A stretch of DNA of 6,658 bases, from positions 1-6,658 of the forward strand of contig CAJXTM010000216.1 in assembly GCA_913061385.1 (NCBI GenBank), in the 5' to 3' direction. Source of the stretch: an uncultured Rhodopirellula sp. GTDB taxonomy: Bacteria > Planctomycetota > Planctomycetia > Pirellulales > Pirellulaceae. The position numbers and the translations under genes are program-made. This document shows, piece after piece, positions 5,386-6,658 of this stretch. The stretch's first letter is position 1. Each line of letters starts with the position of its first letter. The notes beneath the pieces were generated by a model. The model was not told the origin of the DNA and searched no databases. It saw only the letters and a program-made list of their open reading frames with translations.

Positions 5386-6557
5386 TTACCCGCACTTGAA
5401 GAATTGCCCGACTTGGGTAGCACCCAGTCAGCTCGCGGAAAGTGACACGTATAGCCGTTCGGATAGCGTTGAAGATAATCCTGGTGATCTGGTTCGGCTT
5501 CCCAAAAATCGCTTGCGGCGGTGACTTCCGTCACCACCTTGCCAGGCCATTTCCCGGATGCCTCAACGTCAGCGATCGTATCCATCGCAACTCGCTTCTG
5601 CTCATCACTGGTGTAGTAAATCGCCGACCGGTACGACGTACCTCGATCATTTCCCTGACGATCCAATGTGGTTGGGTCATGAATCTGGAAAAAGACTTCG
5701 AGCATTTTCCGATAGCTTGTTTCTGCAGGATCAAAGACGATTTCGATTGCTTCGGCATGAGTCCCGTGGTTCCGATAGGTCGCATTTCGCACGTCACCGC
5801 CGGTGTAACCAACACGTGTGTCGATGACCCCCGGCAAATCCCGGATCAACTCCTGCATGCCCCAGAAGCACCCACCGGCAAGCACTGCCACCTCTCTTGT
5901 CGCTGAATTTGTATTCACTTTTTCATCTCCATGCGTGGTGCCCTCGAGGGACGGGTTGGTTTCGTTTGGAAAGAATGCCGCTGCGTAGTCTTCATAGCCT
6001 TCCGCTTTTAGTTTGTCCGCTGGCACGAACCGCAGCGAAGCTGAATTGATGCAGTACCGCAAACCAGTTGGCTGGGGTCCGTCGTTAAATACATGCCCGA
6101 GGTGCGAGTCGCCAAACTTGGATCGCGCTTCGATTCGTGTCGAGAAGAGCGTGTGATCAGCCTTCTCGACGATGTTGCCGCCATCGACGGTCTGGAAAAA
6201 GGACGGCCAACCAGTTCCAGATTTATATTTTTCCTCTGAGCTGAATAATGGCTCGCCCGAAACGATATCAACGTACAGGCCTTCCTGCTTGTTGTCCCAA
6301 AACTCATTTGCGAACGGTCGTTCCGTTCCTTCATTTTGAGTTACATCGTACTGCAATGGGGTGAGCATCTTCCGCAATTCAGCATCATCAGGTTTCTTAA
6401 ACCTTGCCCAAACGGTGTTGGTGGAAACGTCTACCGCTGATTGATTGTTCGCCGAACGCAGCGTGGACCGAGGCTGTCGCCGGCTGGCTACAAAGATTGC
6501 CACTGCCACAACTGCCACCGCTACGAACGTTAAGACGACTTGAGTGCTTCTATTCAT
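5382..6557 (-). CDS. msrAB: Bifunctional peptide methionine sulfoxide reductase MsrB/MsrA, membrane-anchored
   Basis: The 391-residue product reduces both R- and S-methionine sulfoxide in proteins. The ATG at 6557 follows GGGAGA (6564-6569) at six bases. Residues 7-24 form a membrane anchor or signal, followed by SRRQPR, so the enzyme probably acts in the periplasm. MsrB comes first (about 55-178), with SGTGWPSF (113-120), [14 protein letters not shown] (152-165) and catalytic Cys169 in [11 protein letters not shown]. MsrA follows (about 222-378): catalytic Cys230 in GGCFWG, Tyr251 in GYTGG, catalytic Glu269 in HAEAIEI, Tyr309 in SYRSAIY, and Cys371 in GYTCHF as likely resolving cysteine. These are the only three cysteines. 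The MsrB part lacks both zinc CxxC pairs and has Thr115 where many MsrBs have the resolving cysteine. The B-then-A order is the reverse of the common MsrA-MsrB fusion. Reduction normally comes from thioredoxin or a periplasmic equivalent, not seen here. The gene is complete. Confidence 0.97.
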   Translation of the reverse strand: MNRSTQVVLTFVAVAVVAVAIFVASRRQPRSTLRSANNQSAVDVSTNTVWARFKKPDDAELRKMLTPLQYDVTQNEGTERPFANEFWDNKQEGLYVDIVSGEPLFSSEEKYKSGTGWPSFFQTVDGGNIVEKADHTLFSTRIEARSKFGDSHLGHVFNDGPQPTGLRYCINSASLRFVPADKLKAEGYEDYAAAFFPNETNPSLEGTTHGDEKVNTNSATREVAVLAGGCFWGMQELIRDLPGVIDTRVGYTGGDVRNATYRNHGTHAEAIEIVFDPAETSYRKMLEVFFQIHDPTTLDRQGNDRGTSYRSAIYYTSDEQKRVAMDTIADVEASGKWPGKVVTEVTAASDFWEAEPDHQDYLQRYPNGYTCHFPRADWVLPKSGNSSSAGN

Positions 6558-6658
6558 CGTGATTCTCCCGTGCCACCGTGCGGTTTTCGTGACCGCTATG
6601 GTTTCTCGTTGACGCTGTTTAGTCAGGTTGCAAATTAGATATCTAGGTCATGCTAGCT
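6558..6658 (-). promoter_or_regulatory. msrBA leader and upstream region
   Basis: The 101 bases upstream of msrBA contain its Shine-Dalgarno (6564-6569), a 5-bp hairpin GCGGT/ACCGC with a 7-base loop (6580-6596), and the 10-bp palindrome TAGATATCTA (6636-6645). A promoter probably lies here or just outside the window, but no -35/-10 pair is convincing. The palindrome could be a regulator site, though its AT-rich symmetry could arise by chance. Confidence 0.3.

Overview
This 6.66 kb window looks like the end of a draft-genome contig from a Planctomycetota bacterium (Pirellulaceae-like). That placement is an inference. It rests on a long protein made of the 22-residue 'GLTSITDAQAESLSK' leucine-rich-like repeat common in that phylum, a Sel1-repeat lipoprotein, large gaps between genes, and weak or absent Shine-Dalgarno sequences at several starts. 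The first 44 bases are not genomic: they are an Illumina Nextera i5 adapter ending in the Tn5 mosaic end, so biology begins near base 45.

All four convincing genes are on the minus strand and all appear to be exported. From left to right they are a secreted protein of unknown function with a DUF3472-like pattern (223-1143), a Sel1-repeat lipoprotein (1517-2578), a membrane-anchored leucine-rich-like repeat protein (3166-4332), and a membrane-anchored MsrB-MsrA fusion methionine sulfoxide reductase (5382-6557). The gaps between them are 373, 587 and about 1050 bases, so they are probably separate transcription units rather than one operon. The only plain functional link is location in the cell envelope: two exported protein-interaction scaffolds, one secreted beta-rich protein, and one enzyme that repairs oxidised methionine outside the cytoplasm.

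The most unusual part is the gap between 4333 and 5381. It holds a dense series of perfect inverted repeats (4471-4760), including a 26-bp perfect palindrome at 4543-4568 and a possible three-way-junction fold. It also holds the 3' half of a tRNA-Arg(ACG), from the anticodon loop to the discriminator base (4866-4907), with no 5' half next to it. A tRNA 3' half that breaks at the anticodon loop is what a tyrosine-recombinase attachment site looks like. If so, the sequence to its left (the repeat-protein genes) may be an inserted island and the sequence to its right (msrBA) the older chromosome. No integrase is in view. A reading frame with one amber stop (5038-5385) lies between the tRNA piece and msrBA and may be a decayed gene.

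Bases 45-222, downstream of the first gene, show no gene or convincing terminator. No CRISPR array, rRNA, complete tRNA or transposase gene was found.
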